A DNA stretch of 64,000 nt from Candidatus Tenderia electrophaga (GTDB taxonomy: Bacteria > Pseudomonadota > Gammaproteobacteria > Tenderiales > Tenderiaceae): the NCBI GenBank assembly GCA_001447805.1, contig CP013099.1:3171181-3235180 (forward strand). The letters run 5' to 3'. Shown here one piece after another: positions 20,366 to 28,628 of the stretch. The notes under the pieces were generated by a model, which was given only the letters and a program-made list of their open reading frames with translations, was not told the origin of the DNA and made no database searches. The position numbers and the translations under genes are program-made. Position 1 is the first letter of the stretch. Each line of letters opens with the position of its first letter.

Positions 20366-21526
20366 ATGACCACACAGCGGCTCACCCTGAACACCATGCT
20401 GCGTCAGCTCATCGCCACCCCGTCCATGAGCAGCGTCAGCCCCGAATTCGACACCAGCAATCGTGCAGTGATCGAGCTGCTGGCCACTTGGCTGGAGGAC
20501 GCCGGTTTTCAAGTGGAGGTATACCCCCTGCCGCAACAGCCTGGCAAGGCCAATCTGCTGGCCAGCTACGGCCGGGTGGAGGAGCACAGCCAGGGCTTGA
20601 TGCTGGCCGGCCACACTGACACCGTGCCCTATGATCAACACAGCTGGCATCACGACCCCTTCCAGCTCACCGAGCGCGACAATCGACTCTATGGGTTGGG
20701 CACCTCGGATATGAAGAGTTTTTTCGCTCTGGCCATTGAGGCGGCGCGCCGGTTTCGGCCGCAAGCGCTAACGCAACCCCTGTTCATCCTCGCCACCGCC
20801 GATGAGGAAAGCTCGATGGAAGGGGCGCTGGCCCTGGTGCAGCGCGGCTGCCCCCACGTGCGCTACGCCGTGATCGGCGAGCCCACCGGACTGACACCAG
20901 TGAATGCCCACAAGGGCATTATGATGGAGGCGATCCGGCTTACCGGTCGCAGTGGTCACTCCAGCAACCCCGCCATGGGGGTCAATGCCCTGGAGGCGAT
21001 GCACATGGTCATCGCCGATCTGTTGCAATGGCGCGCAGAACTGCAGGCCAGATTCCAGGACAAACGCTTCAGCGTACCGGTGCCCACCCTCAACCTGGGC
21101 CACATCCATGGCGGCGACAATCCCAACCGTATCTGCGAGCAATGCGAACTGCACTTCGATCTGCGCGCCCTGCCGGGCATGGATCTCGATGAGCTGCGGC
21201 AACAGCTGCGTGCGCGCCTGCACAGCCTGTTCCGTCACAGCGCCGTGCGCTGGCAGCTGTTGTCACTGAGCCAGGGGACGCCGCCGCTGCATACCGACTC
21301 CGCCTCGCCCATTGTCCAGGCGGCGGAACACCTCTGCCATCATGCCAGCCGGGCCGTGGCCTTCTGCACCGAGGGACCCTACCTGACCGAGCTGGGGATC
21401 GACACCATCATTCTCGGGCCGGGTGACATCGAGCAGGCCCACCAGCCCGACGAATATCTGGCCCTGGATCGCATCGACCCGACGGTGGAGCTGCTCAGTC
21501 GGCTGATTCGCAACTTCTGTACCTGA
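20366..21526 (+). CDS. argE: Acetylornithine deacetylase ArgE
   Basis: Zinc peptidase-family M20 enzyme that removes the acetyl group from N-acetylornithine in arginine synthesis. 386 residues (E. coli 383) with strong collinear similarity: metal ligands H83 and D85 in AGHTDTVP, D115 in YGLGTSDMK, catalytic E147/E148 in ATADEES, the dimerisation-domain GRSGHSSNPAMGVNALE and LNLGHIHGGDNPNRIC, and the C-terminal INQAHQPDEY-like IEQAHQPDEYL. The ribosome site is weak. Usually neighbours argA; not so here. Confidence 0.93.
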   Translation: MTTQRLTLNTMLRQLIATPSMSSVSPEFDTSNRAVIELLATWLEDAGFQVEVYPLPQQPGKANLLASYGRVEEHSQGLMLAGHTDTVPYDQHSWHHDPFQLTERDNRLYGLGTSDMKSFFALAIEAARRFRPQALTQPLFILATADEESSMEGALALVQRGCPHVRYAVIGEPTGLTPVNAHKGIMMEAIRLTGRSGHSSNPAMGVNALEAMHMVIADLLQWRAELQARFQDKRFSVPVPTLNLGHIHGGDNPNRICEQCELHFDLRALPGMDLDELRQQLRARLHSLFRHSAVRWQLLSLSQGTPPLHTDSASPIVQAAEHLCHHASRAVAFCTEGPYLTELGIDTIILGPGDIEQAHQPDEYLALDRIDPTVELLSRLIRNFCT

Positions 21527-21796
21527 CGCCACCCGGCCAAATTACATATTTATATTATGTTTTTTAACGGATTGACTTATGCTAAATCTATACTCGACTG
21601 TTTTGGTCATGTAATACCGTAAACTGATTGGTGTTCCCGCGCGCCGCGGTCTGGACAGCATGTCCAGCGGCATCGCCCGACAGGATCACAACACAGCCCC
21701 AACGGCGGCGTCTTCGCCCGGGGAATACGGGGAATCGGACGGCTGGCGCCTTTGCCCGCCGCCGAACATCAGCAACTATATCAGGGGAGATAACTT

Positions 21797-21877
21797 ATGA
21801 AATCAGTCGCACTCATCGCCATTATTCCGGTCGCTTTCGTGGGCCTGATTGCCTTCGCTACGGCCAACGGAATGTAG
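21797..21877 (+). CDS. 26-residue single-span membrane peptide
   Basis: Tiny frame starting MKSVALIAIIPVAF and ending ATANGM. One basic residue at position 2 precedes about 20 hydrophobic residues, enough for a membrane span. A purine-rich GGGGAG lies 8 bases before the ATG, and a very strong hairpin starts 19 bases after the stop, as expected for a stand-alone small gene. I do not recognise the family. Upstream (21527-21796) is gene-free and A+T rich near 21545-21600. Confidence 0.5.
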   Translation: MKSVALIAIIPVAFVGLIAFATANGM

Positions 21878-21895
21878 AATTTTAGCTTGGCTTTG

Positions 21896-21928
21896 CCGGC
21901 CCGCAGCGCTACCCGCGCTGCGGGCCGG
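21896..21928. terminator. 14-base perfect-stem hairpin after the small membrane peptide gene
   Basis: The arms CCGGCCCGCAGCGC and GCGCTGCGGGCCGG are fully complementary around the loop TACCC. No T-run of four follows on the plus strand, so termination would depend on stem strength; it could equally be a processing or stabilising structure. The remaining 22-22.06 kb stretch shows nothing else. Confidence 0.55.
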
Positions 21929-22058
21929 TGCCATTTACAGGCGCCCTTCATTTTCCGCCCGCGCCCCGATCCAAGCCCCGTAAGTCCCTAGCCCCCTTCG
22001 ACATGCCCTGCCCCGCCCCAGCGGCGTCTTGCCGTGAAAGGTGGTGGGATCACGCGGC

Positions 22059-23081
22059 CTATTGATAGACAGCGAAGCCGAGCACAGTGGCGCGTAAGTC
22101 GTTTTTCAGAATCCAGTCAATATCGTTGAGCAGCCGGTCTTCCGCCTTTTCGACGGTGGTGGAGGCGACCTTGAGCGACCAGCGTCGTACGCCGACATCG
22201 CGTTGCTCGGCGTCGCGCAGGGTGAGTTCCAGGCTGCCGCGCAGCCAGATCCAGCCGCTTTCCCGTAACGGTGGTTCAAGCCGGGTACTGGCCAGCAGGG
22301 CGTAATCCGCCCGTTCGCCGTTGCCGAGTTGAAAGCCGGCATTGGCGATGTTGCCGCTCAAAATGGGTTGGATCAGAAACGCCAGCGGGCCTTCGGTTTG
22401 GGGCAGCAGTTTGATGCGTTTGATCAGACTGTCGCGGGTGCGTAGCAGCTCGGCCAGGGACACCGCCGGCGGCAGCCCGCGACCGCTGGGATCGACGACT
22501 TGTAATGCGCTTTGAACGCTGCTGCGTTGCCGGTGGGTATCGATGGCCTGCTGCAACAGCCCGGTTTTGCGCAGCGCGTCGTCTTCGCTTTCGGCCTGTA
22601 TCAGGCGCAGGTTGATCTGCTGGTCCAAGGCGGTGATCTGTTGTTCGAATTGTTGTCGCGCCTTGTTGCGCGACAGCAGCGCCAGGGTGTGGTAGGTGTG
22701 TGTGGTTTCATCGTGCCAGGTGGCGGCGATTTCGATACCTTGCACGGTACGTGTGGTCTGAGTGATGAGCTGGCGCGTCACCCGTTGGTCCAGTGATTCG
22801 ACGCTTTCCTCCCCCTGTTGCTGTTTGCGGTACGCCTGTTGTTGTTGGCTGCGTTCCTGTACCGCCACTTCGAATTGTTTGGCCAGATCGGCGCGGGCGC
22901 GGTCCTTGGCATCGTCGAGGCTGTCACCGCTGCCCTGGCCAGTGAGGTAGAGCTGATGCGCGTAGCGTTCGCTCTGGCCGTCAATCCAGGCGGGCCGCTC
23001 GGCGCGCTCGGGCGTGCCGGCACAGGCGCTAATCAAGGCGACGCTGATAATGAATAGTGGTCGAGAAATTCGTTTGTACAT
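22059..23081 (-). CDS. Outer-membrane-type lipoprotein, LPP20-like
   Basis: 340 residues from MYKRISRPLFIISVALISACAG, a lipoprotein signal with lipobox ISAC; the longer upstream frame overlaps the previous gene and lacks signal character. LPP20-like features: RPAWIDG near the N-terminus, YLTGQGSGDSLDDAKDRARADLAKQFEVAV, then a Gln-rich coiled region and a C-terminal beta-rich domain. Function unknown. Its start lies 53 bases inside the preceding gene, so translation is probably coupled. Last gene of a four-lipoprotein operon. Confidence 0.8.
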   Translation of the reverse strand: MYKRISRPLFIISVALISACAGTPERAERPAWIDGQSERYAHQLYLTGQGSGDSLDDAKDRARADLAKQFEVAVQERSQQQQAYRKQQQGEESVESLDQRVTRQLITQTTRTVQGIEIAATWHDETTHTYHTLALLSRNKARQQFEQQITALDQQINLRLIQAESEDDALRKTGLLQQAIDTHRQRSSVQSALQVVDPSGRGLPPAVSLAELLRTRDSLIKRIKLLPQTEGPLAFLIQPILSGNIANAGFQLGNGERADYALLASTRLEPPLRESGWIWLRGSLELTLRDAEQRDVGVRRWSLKVASTTVEKAEDRLLNDIDWILKNDLRATVLGFAVYQ

Positions 23082-24372
23082 CGCTGCGTTTCCTGCTGCT
23101 GACATGGGAGGCCGGCCAGTGCCGACTGTAGAATCGTTTTTCACCCGCTTCCAGTGATAGCGGTGACAGTGTTTCGCTGGCAAGCGTTGTGCCGGCGCCG
23201 TTGCCCAGTTCGACTTCGATCGCGTAGTTGCCGGGCGCCCGCGCCAGGCGGCTGAGCAGAATCTGCTGCGGCAAGGTATTCCAGCCGCGCGTGTCGGCCC
23301 GTTCCGAAATAAAGCCGGCGATATTGGTGATCGCCCCGAGTAACTGGTTTTGCTCCGCCACATTGTCGGACAGCTTGTTTTTCACCGCCACCCGCGCTAC
23401 GGCACGGGTGATGATGCCGGGCATGGCGTGGTCCAGACTGGCATAGGCCTGTTGATCGAGACGGGCGAAGCTTTCACCGCGACTGCTATTATTCAAGCTG
23501 AGCAGGCGCACATTTTCAACTTGGGCTTGGCGCACTTCGTAAAAGGGAATAGAGATGCGGTGCAGTTGGCCGCTGCGCGGGTCCTGCGCCATGACGGAGG
23601 TTTCGTGTTTGCGCGGCACCAGGCCGCTGAAGACCACGGCAATGAATTCTCCCTGACGCGCGAGTTCGGCCTGCGTCGGCCATTGTGTGAGCGGGAACTG
23701 CTCGGCATAGTTGCGGTGCTCCTCGCCCAGGCCCTGGGCCTGGCTCAGGCGCAGCAGGTCGGCCTGCAATTGTCGCGGAATCGGCCGCTGTGCGGCCCGG
23801 TAGGCTTCATAGGCTTTTCGATACGCGATCATGGCATCGCTGAGTTCGCCATTGGCCTCGAAGACCAGGCCGCTGAGATAACGCGGAAAGGCGGGCTCTT
23901 GTTTTTCGTAGTGTTGATTCAGAAACACATCCAATTGCAGCGCCTCGACCCGGGCACCGTCCATATCCTGCATCTCAAGATAGTTAAGCATCTTGAGGCA
24001 GTAGATCATGGCGCGCTCGAAGGGCGGCGGCAGGTAACTGCGCATGGCGTCGTTGACCGAGACGGCGGCGGCCTGTTCGCGCAGGCTGACGGCCTCCAGT
24101 TTCTGGCTGATCTGTTTGGCCGCCTCCAGTTCGGTATTGCTGGCGCTGAATGCATCGCTCATGCGCAGCAGTACGGCCTTGTTGAGATGATAGAGTGCGG
24201 CGTCGCGCGCCTTGTGGTTTTGTTGTTCCAGGATGGCCAGGGCTTGGGCCGGCTGCTGATTAATGAGGGATTGTTCCAACGGGTCCTGTTGGTATTGCAT
24301 GGCGACGCAGCCGCCCACGGCCAGGCTGGCCGTTAGCAGCCAAAGCCGCGCGAATCGGGATACCGGAAGCAT
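23029..24372 (-). CDS. Lipoprotein of the COG3014 type, helical-repeat N-terminal half
   Basis: 447 residues, with signal peptide and lipobox VGGC (MLPVSRFARLWLLTASLAVGGC). The N-terminal half is rich in paired helices of TPR-like character (PAQALAILEQQNHKARDAALYHLNKAVLLRM and following); the C-terminal half is beta-rich. Usually found beside LpoB- and LPP20-like genes. Role not established; envelope-associated by its signal. It starts 30 bases after the LpoB-like gene and overlaps the next lipoprotein by 53 bases. Confidence 0.8.
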   Translation of the reverse strand: MLPVSRFARLWLLTASLAVGGCVAMQYQQDPLEQSLINQQPAQALAILEQQNHKARDAALYHLNKAVLLRMSDAFSASNTELEAAKQISQKLEAVSLREQAAAVSVNDAMRSYLPPPFERAMIYCLKMLNYLEMQDMDGARVEALQLDVFLNQHYEKQEPAFPRYLSGLVFEANGELSDAMIAYRKAYEAYRAAQRPIPRQLQADLLRLSQAQGLGEEHRNYAEQFPLTQWPTQAELARQGEFIAVVFSGLVPRKHETSVMAQDPRSGQLHRISIPFYEVRQAQVENVRLLSLNNSSRGESFARLDQQAYASLDHAMPGIITRAVARVAVKNKLSDNVAEQNQLLGAITNIAGFISERADTRGWNTLPQQILLSRLARAPGNYAIEVELGNGAGTTLASETLSPLSLEAGEKRFYSRHWPASHVSSRKRSDVQTNFSTTIHYQRRLD

Positions 24373-24402
24373 CGACCGGTCGAGCGGGTCTCGGTGCCGG
24401 GC

Positions 24403-25011
24403 TTACCAGCGCAGGCCGGGTTGCTTGACCAGTTTCTTGATTTTCTTCTGTCCTACCCACACCTTGCGGTTATCGGCCAGGCTGATCAGGGTCAGGTCGA
24501 CCTGGTAGTAGCGCACCTCTTTTTTGCCTTCGGTGTCGAGGATGCTGTTGATGCTGCCCTTGAGCATGAAGTCGGCACCGAGCTCGCGCCCCATGGGATT
24601 GCGGGTGTCGTCGCGGGCGTGTAGCTCCTGATCCTTGCGTTCGGCGCGGATCTCGCCGCGTTCGCCACTGGCGGCGACGAAGTCCACCTTGCCGGAGTTG
24701 ATCAGCTCGCGCTCCATGTCATTGACGAAGGTGTTGACGTTGATGTGTTCGTGACTGAGGTTGCGGATCTCACCGACGATCACCGCCGGTTGATGGCCCT
24801 CGCGGGCGACGAACTCACTCAGCCACGGGCGCGCCGTGACATCGCTGATCATCTCTTCCGAGACCAGCCGCGAGTCGGTGTCGTTCCAGGTGCCGCTGAG
24901 GTCTACGACCTCGTCAGTGGACATACGCTCGACGCTGGTGGAGCAGCCTTGCAACGCGCCGACGAGCAAAACACTGGCGAGAGTTAGGGCACCGGTCAAT
25001 CGGTAATTCAT
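24403..25011 (-). CDS. lpoB: LpoB-like penicillin-binding-protein activator lipoprotein
   Basis: 202 residues, lipobox LQGC after an N-terminal hydrophobic stretch. Conserved LpoB features: VDLSGTWNDTDSRLVSEEMI, PAVIVGEIRNLSHEHINVNTFVNDMERELINSGKVDFVA, GADFMLKGSINS, YYQVDLTLISLADNRKVWVGQKKIKK. E. coli LpoB activates PBP1b from the outer membrane. Here the family member sits with LPP20-like and COG3014 lipoproteins rather than with wall genes, so an activator role is only inferred. The start overlaps the upstream stop by ATGA. Confidence 0.85.
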   Translation of the reverse strand: MNYRLTGALTLASVLLVGALQGCSTSVERMSTDEVVDLSGTWNDTDSRLVSEEMISDVTARPWLSEFVAREGHQPAVIVGEIRNLSHEHINVNTFVNDMERELINSGKVDFVAASGERGEIRAERKDQELHARDDTRNPMGRELGADFMLKGSINSILDTEGKKEVRYYQVDLTLISLADNRKVWVGQKKIKKLVKQPGLRW

Positions 25012-25574
25012 GAGTCGTCTCCTGCGATACGGTCGAAGAGGGTGTCGCTTTCGCGCGTAATAAAGTCACGCAGGCCGGGGCTCATTTGTTCGGCCTTTTC
25101 CAACGTTTCTTTCATACGCTTCATGTCCAGCTCGGCAATGGAGTAGAGAGTGCCGGTGCGCGTGTCGCGCCAACGACCGATGATGCGCGCGCCGGTGAGG
25201 TTGATCTGGGTCAGGTTGTCGATCTGGCGCGATACGCTTTGTTCACTCACCGACTCATCGCCACTGCTGGCGGCGGCGCTGTAATCCTTGGAGGCGACGC
25301 TGAGATAGGAGTTCAACACGCGCGCCAGTTCGGCGCGGGCGCGTTCGTCGGCGGTGGATTTCTGCAGTGACTCGTTCCCCATGGGGGCGGCGGAGCCGAC
25401 GCCGTGGAACAGCCGCCCGTCCTTGTCGTTGAGCATCTGCGTCCCTTCGTTGACCCAGTCGGGGGCGCCTTTGATGTGCAGGTCGCTCTCCACCATGGTC
25501 TTGCTGGAACAGCCCGCCAGCGCCAGCAGCGTCAAGCTCGTCAGTATTAAACCGGACCTTGTGTAGATATGCAT
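25008..25574 (-). CDS. LPP20-family lipoprotein
   Basis: 188 residues with lipobox LAGC (LTSLTLLALAGCSS). LPP20 features: GAPDWVNEG, GRLFHGVGSAAPMGNESLQKSTADERARAELARVL, and a Ser-rich middle. First gene of a run of four lipoprotein genes on the minus strand; its TGA overlaps the ATG of the LpoB-like gene. The 132-base gap to the divergent CBS-domain gene must hold the operon promoter, though no clear sigma-70 match was seen. Confidence 0.85.
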   Translation of the reverse strand: MHIYTRSGLILTSLTLLALAGCSSKTMVESDLHIKGAPDWVNEGTQMLNDKDGRLFHGVGSAAPMGNESLQKSTADERARAELARVLNSYLSVASKDYSAAASSGDESVSEQSVSRQIDNLTQINLTGARIIGRWRDTRTGTLYSIAELDMKRMKETLEKAEQMSPGLRDFITRESDTLFDRIAGDDS

Positions 25575-25706
25575 GTGGCAATTCTCCAGAAATTATGTTC
25601 ATTATGACGCCTGGCCGGCGTCGGCGCCAAGCGCTTGATATGTTCCGGTGATGGTCTAGAGTCAAATTACGCCCATGTTATTCCATTTTTATGGAAGGAG
25701 CTTGCA

Positions 25707-26300
25707 ATGCCTGATTCCTACCGACCCCTGGCCCATCATCGCTTGAATCAACCCGTGATTGTCATGACTCCGCCGGCCGGCCGCAGTGCGGCGGTCTCGG
25801 AACAAAGCCCGGCGATCGCCGCCATGACCGATCTGTCCCAGATCCGACCGTTGATGATCGACCCCTTCGCCACCATGAACGATGCCAATGAGAGGATGAT
25901 CGCCTACGCCGTGCGCATGTTGTTCGTTGCGTCCTCGGGTCAGGCGATGATCGGCATTATTACCGTTGTGGACATTCTCGGCGAAAAGCCGGTGCAATAC
26001 ATGCGCGCAGTCGATTGCACCCCGGAAGAGGTATTGGTGCGCGATATTATGACACCGGTGGCGGACTTGGAGGTATTGCGCCTGGACGATGTGGAACGGT
26101 CCCGCCTCGGTGACGTGATCGAGACCTTGCGCCATAGCGGCCGGCAGCATGCCCTGGTAACGGAAACCGATGCCAGCAGCGGTCGGGAGACAGTCTGCGG
26201 CATCTTCTCCACCTCCCAGATCAGCCGTTTAATGAACGCCCGGGTGGAGGTGTCGGAAGTGGCGACCGATTTCGCCGCCATTCAGACTGCGCTGAGTTAG
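25707..26300 (+). CDS. CBS-domain protein
   Basis: 197 residues from MPDSYRPLAHHRL, preceded by GGAAGGAG. A CBS pair covers about residues 40-190: the first around QIRPLMIDPFATMNDANERM...GIITVVDILG, the second around VRDIMTPVADLEVLRLDDVERSRLGDVIETLRHSGRQHALV...GIFSTSQISRLM. CBS pairs bind adenine nucleotides and sense energy state; no effector domain is attached. It faces the globin-coupled diguanylate cyclase gene with six bases between stops. Confidence 0.85.
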   Translation: MPDSYRPLAHHRLNQPVIVMTPPAGRSAAVSEQSPAIAAMTDLSQIRPLMIDPFATMNDANERMIAYAVRMLFVASSGQAMIGIITVVDILGEKPVQYMRAVDCTPEEVLVRDIMTPVADLEVLRLDDVERSRLGDVIETLRHSGRQHALVTETDASSGRETVCGIFSTSQISRLMNARVEVSEVATDFAAIQTALS

Positions 26301-26316
26301 GCCGGTCTAGCCGGCC
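26300..26316. terminator. Short hairpin shared by two convergent genes
   Basis: GGCCGG / CCGGCC stem with loop TCTAG overlapping the stop codons of the CBS gene and the globin-coupled GGDEF-EAL gene. No T-run on either side, so it is at best a weak bidirectional stop. Confidence 0.35.
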
Positions 26317-28496
26317 TGACTGAGCCAGCTGGTCGTGGCCACAGTGGGCATGGGGCGGCTGATATGATAGCCTTGGGCGATGTCGCAGCCAAGGTTTTTC
26401 AGCATCTGCATGGGTTGCGGCCGCTCCACCCCTTCCGCCACCACCTTGAAACCGAGGTTGTGCCCCAGGTCGATCACTGACCTGACGATGGCGGCGTCGT
26501 TGTCGTCCCGGTCCATGTTCTTGACGAAGGACTTGTCGATCTTGAGCTGATCAATGGGCAGGCGCTTGAGATAGGCGAGCGAGGAGTAACCGGTGCCGAA
26601 GTCGTCGATGGCCACCTTGACGCCAATATCGCTGAGGGAACGGATGATATCGGCGGCGAAGTCGATGTTGGACATCAGGGTGTTTTCGGTAATCTCCAGT
26701 TCCAGGCAGTCGGCTGACACGTCGGCCATTTCCAGCGCGTTTTTGACCGAGCGCACGAAGTGATGATCCTGGAATGAGCGCGCCGAGACATTCACCGCCA
26801 CCGTGGTATTGATACCACTGACGAGCCAGGCCTTGTTCTGTCTCAGGGCGGTGGCGATGACCCATTCGGTGAGTTCTTTCATCAGCCCCATTTGCTCCGC
26901 CACCGGAATGAACTCGTTGGGCAGCAGCCGGCCCTGCTCCGGGTGATGCCAGCGAATCAGGGCCTCCAGGCCGTTGGTTTGGCCGTTGCTCAAGATCACC
27001 TTGGGTTGATAGTGGAGTTCAAATTCGTTCTGCCGCAAGGCCTTTTTGATATTGCTGACCAAGTGGATCTGCTTGCGATAGGGTTCGTCCAGACCGGTCT
27101 GATAAAATTGGTAGGCGGCGTTGGCGCGCTTGCAGGTGTACATGGCCATGTCGGCGCAGCGCACCAGGGTGTCGGCGTCCTGGCCGTTGTCGGGATAGCG
27201 GGTGATGCCGATGGCCACGCCCAGATAGAGTTCATTGCCGCCGAACATATAGGGTTCGCGGAAACAGGCCTGGATCTTTTGCGCCACCTTGATGGCCGCT
27301 GCGCGGGCGTCGTTGACCATGGGCAATAGCAGGGCGAATTCATCGCCCCCCAATCTTGCCAGGGTATCGCCGTCGCGCAGCACCCCCTGTAAACGATTAC
27401 TGACCTGGCGCAACACCAGGTCGCCGGCCGGGTGGCCCAGGGTGTCGTTGATGTATTTGAAATGATTCAGGTCGAGCAGCATGACGACCACCTGTTTGCC
27501 CGCCTCACGCCGCGCCACGGCGATGCTTTGCTTGATGTGATCGAACCACAGCGCGCGATTGGCTAAGCCGGTGAGCGAGTCGGTGGTGGCCATGCGTTCC
27601 AGACGGTTGCGCGCCAGCTTGGTCTCGGTGATTTCCTCCATGATGCCGTCGATGCGCACGACGTTGCCGCTGGCGTCGATAAAGGGATGAAAGGTACGTT
27701 TGAACCAGCGCAATTTACCCTCGGGTGCATGCACCCGGCTTTCCACTTCGGCCTTTTCCCCCTTCAGGGCGCGCGTCCAGGCGGCCTCGACCTTGGGGCG
27801 ATCGCATTTCACGGTCCAGGCCAGGCAGGGGATGGGCAGTTTCATGCTCAGCGGGGAAATCTCTTCCACCGTGGGGCTGATGTAAATCGGTTTGTTGTTG
27901 ATCACGTCGATGGACCAGATCAGCTGCGGGATATTGGTGAGCAGATCGGAGATCTGACGCTGCAGGTCGTCGACCTTGTTCTTTTCATCCTGGAGCGAAT
28001 GGGTCGCCGCATACCAATAGCCTTCCAGCATCAGGCCCATGTCGCGGAACAGCAGCTTATTGAGACAGTCGGCGAGGGGGCCGCGATCAAGCGGCTGGAC
28101 CTCGGCCGAGTCATGGATGATGGCGTGGATGTGATTCTGGTACAGGCGGTAGGCGCCCAGGATCCATACCGGGTCGATGTTGCGCTCATAGTGCACCTCG
28201 CCGATGTGCTTGAGGCGCTCCAAGTAGGCCGGATCGTTCTGGTGCGTCATGAGGGAAAACAGGTGGCTGACCTGTTTCTGGTTAAGTCGGTCCAGGTCGC
28301 CGCCCTTGCGGGAATATTCCGCCAGCATTTTGGAAGTGGCGGGAAACTTAAACAGATATTGGTAAAAGACGTCGGCGAAGCTTTGAGCGCCCTGGGTCAG
28401 CACGCCCTGGTAGCGCTCGACCAGTTTCAACTGCTGACAATCGATTTCAAGGAATGCATTGACTTCCTGATTCAGAAACCTGTTATCCCAGTTCAT
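26307..28496 (-). CDS. Globin-coupled sensor with PAS, GGDEF and EAL domains
   Basis: Cyclic-di-GMP enzyme controlled by a haem sensor. 729 residues. Residues 1-165 resemble the sensor globin of globin-coupled sensors, with probable proximal His102 in LKHIGEVHYERN. A PAS-like domain follows (about 185-295: PQLIWSIDVINNKPIYISPTVEEI). GGDEF is intact at about 383 and preceded by an RxxD inhibitory site (RDGD, five residues before). The EAL domain (about 495-720) keeps LEALIRW, TENTLM, DDFGTGYSS and VVAEGVE, so both catalytic halves may be active. Oxygen or NO would be the expected ligand. Ribosome site AAGGAT. Confidence 0.92.
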   Translation of the reverse strand: MNWDNRFLNQEVNAFLEIDCQQLKLVERYQGVLTQGAQSFADVFYQYLFKFPATSKMLAEYSRKGGDLDRLNQKQVSHLFSLMTHQNDPAYLERLKHIGEVHYERNIDPVWILGAYRLYQNHIHAIIHDSAEVQPLDRGPLADCLNKLLFRDMGLMLEGYWYAATHSLQDEKNKVDDLQRQISDLLTNIPQLIWSIDVINNKPIYISPTVEEISPLSMKLPIPCLAWTVKCDRPKVEAAWTRALKGEKAEVESRVHAPEGKLRWFKRTFHPFIDASGNVVRIDGIMEEITETKLARNRLERMATTDSLTGLANRALWFDHIKQSIAVARREAGKQVVVMLLDLNHFKYINDTLGHPAGDLVLRQVSNRLQGVLRDGDTLARLGGDEFALLLPMVNDARAAAIKVAQKIQACFREPYMFGGNELYLGVAIGITRYPDNGQDADTLVRCADMAMYTCKRANAAYQFYQTGLDEPYRKQIHLVSNIKKALRQNEFELHYQPKVILSNGQTNGLEALIRWHHPEQGRLLPNEFIPVAEQMGLMKELTEWVIATALRQNKAWLVSGINTTVAVNVSARSFQDHHFVRSVKNALEMADVSADCLELEITENTLMSNIDFAADIIRSLSDIGVKVAIDDFGTGYSSLAYLKRLPIDQLKIDKSFVKNMDRDDNDAAIVRSVIDLGHNLGFKVVAEGVERPQPMQMLKNLGCDIAQGYHISRPMPTVATTSWLSQAG

Positions 28497-28585
28497 AGCA
28501 ATATCCTTATTGTTATTCCTTTTTAGATTTACGGGATATCGACGCCATGATGCGATACTTGAATGGGATCATCAAGAAATTCAGC

Positions 28586-28603
28586 GCCGGCCCCTTGGCC
28601 GGC
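28586..28603 (-). terminator. Hairpin after the PP-loop protein gene
   Basis: Perfect 7-base stem GCCGGCC / GGCCGGC with a 4-base loop, 26 bases beyond the stop of the leftward PP-loop gene and followed on that strand by a T-rich stretch (AATTTCTT). A plausible but weak terminator. Confidence 0.4.
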
Positions 28604-28628
28604 AAAGAGGCCGCCTAGGCGAGGAGGA

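Noticed and set aside
21572-21594. TTGACT ... TATACT as a promoter for the 26-residue peptide gene
   Set aside because: The spacer is only 11 bases, too short for sigma-70.
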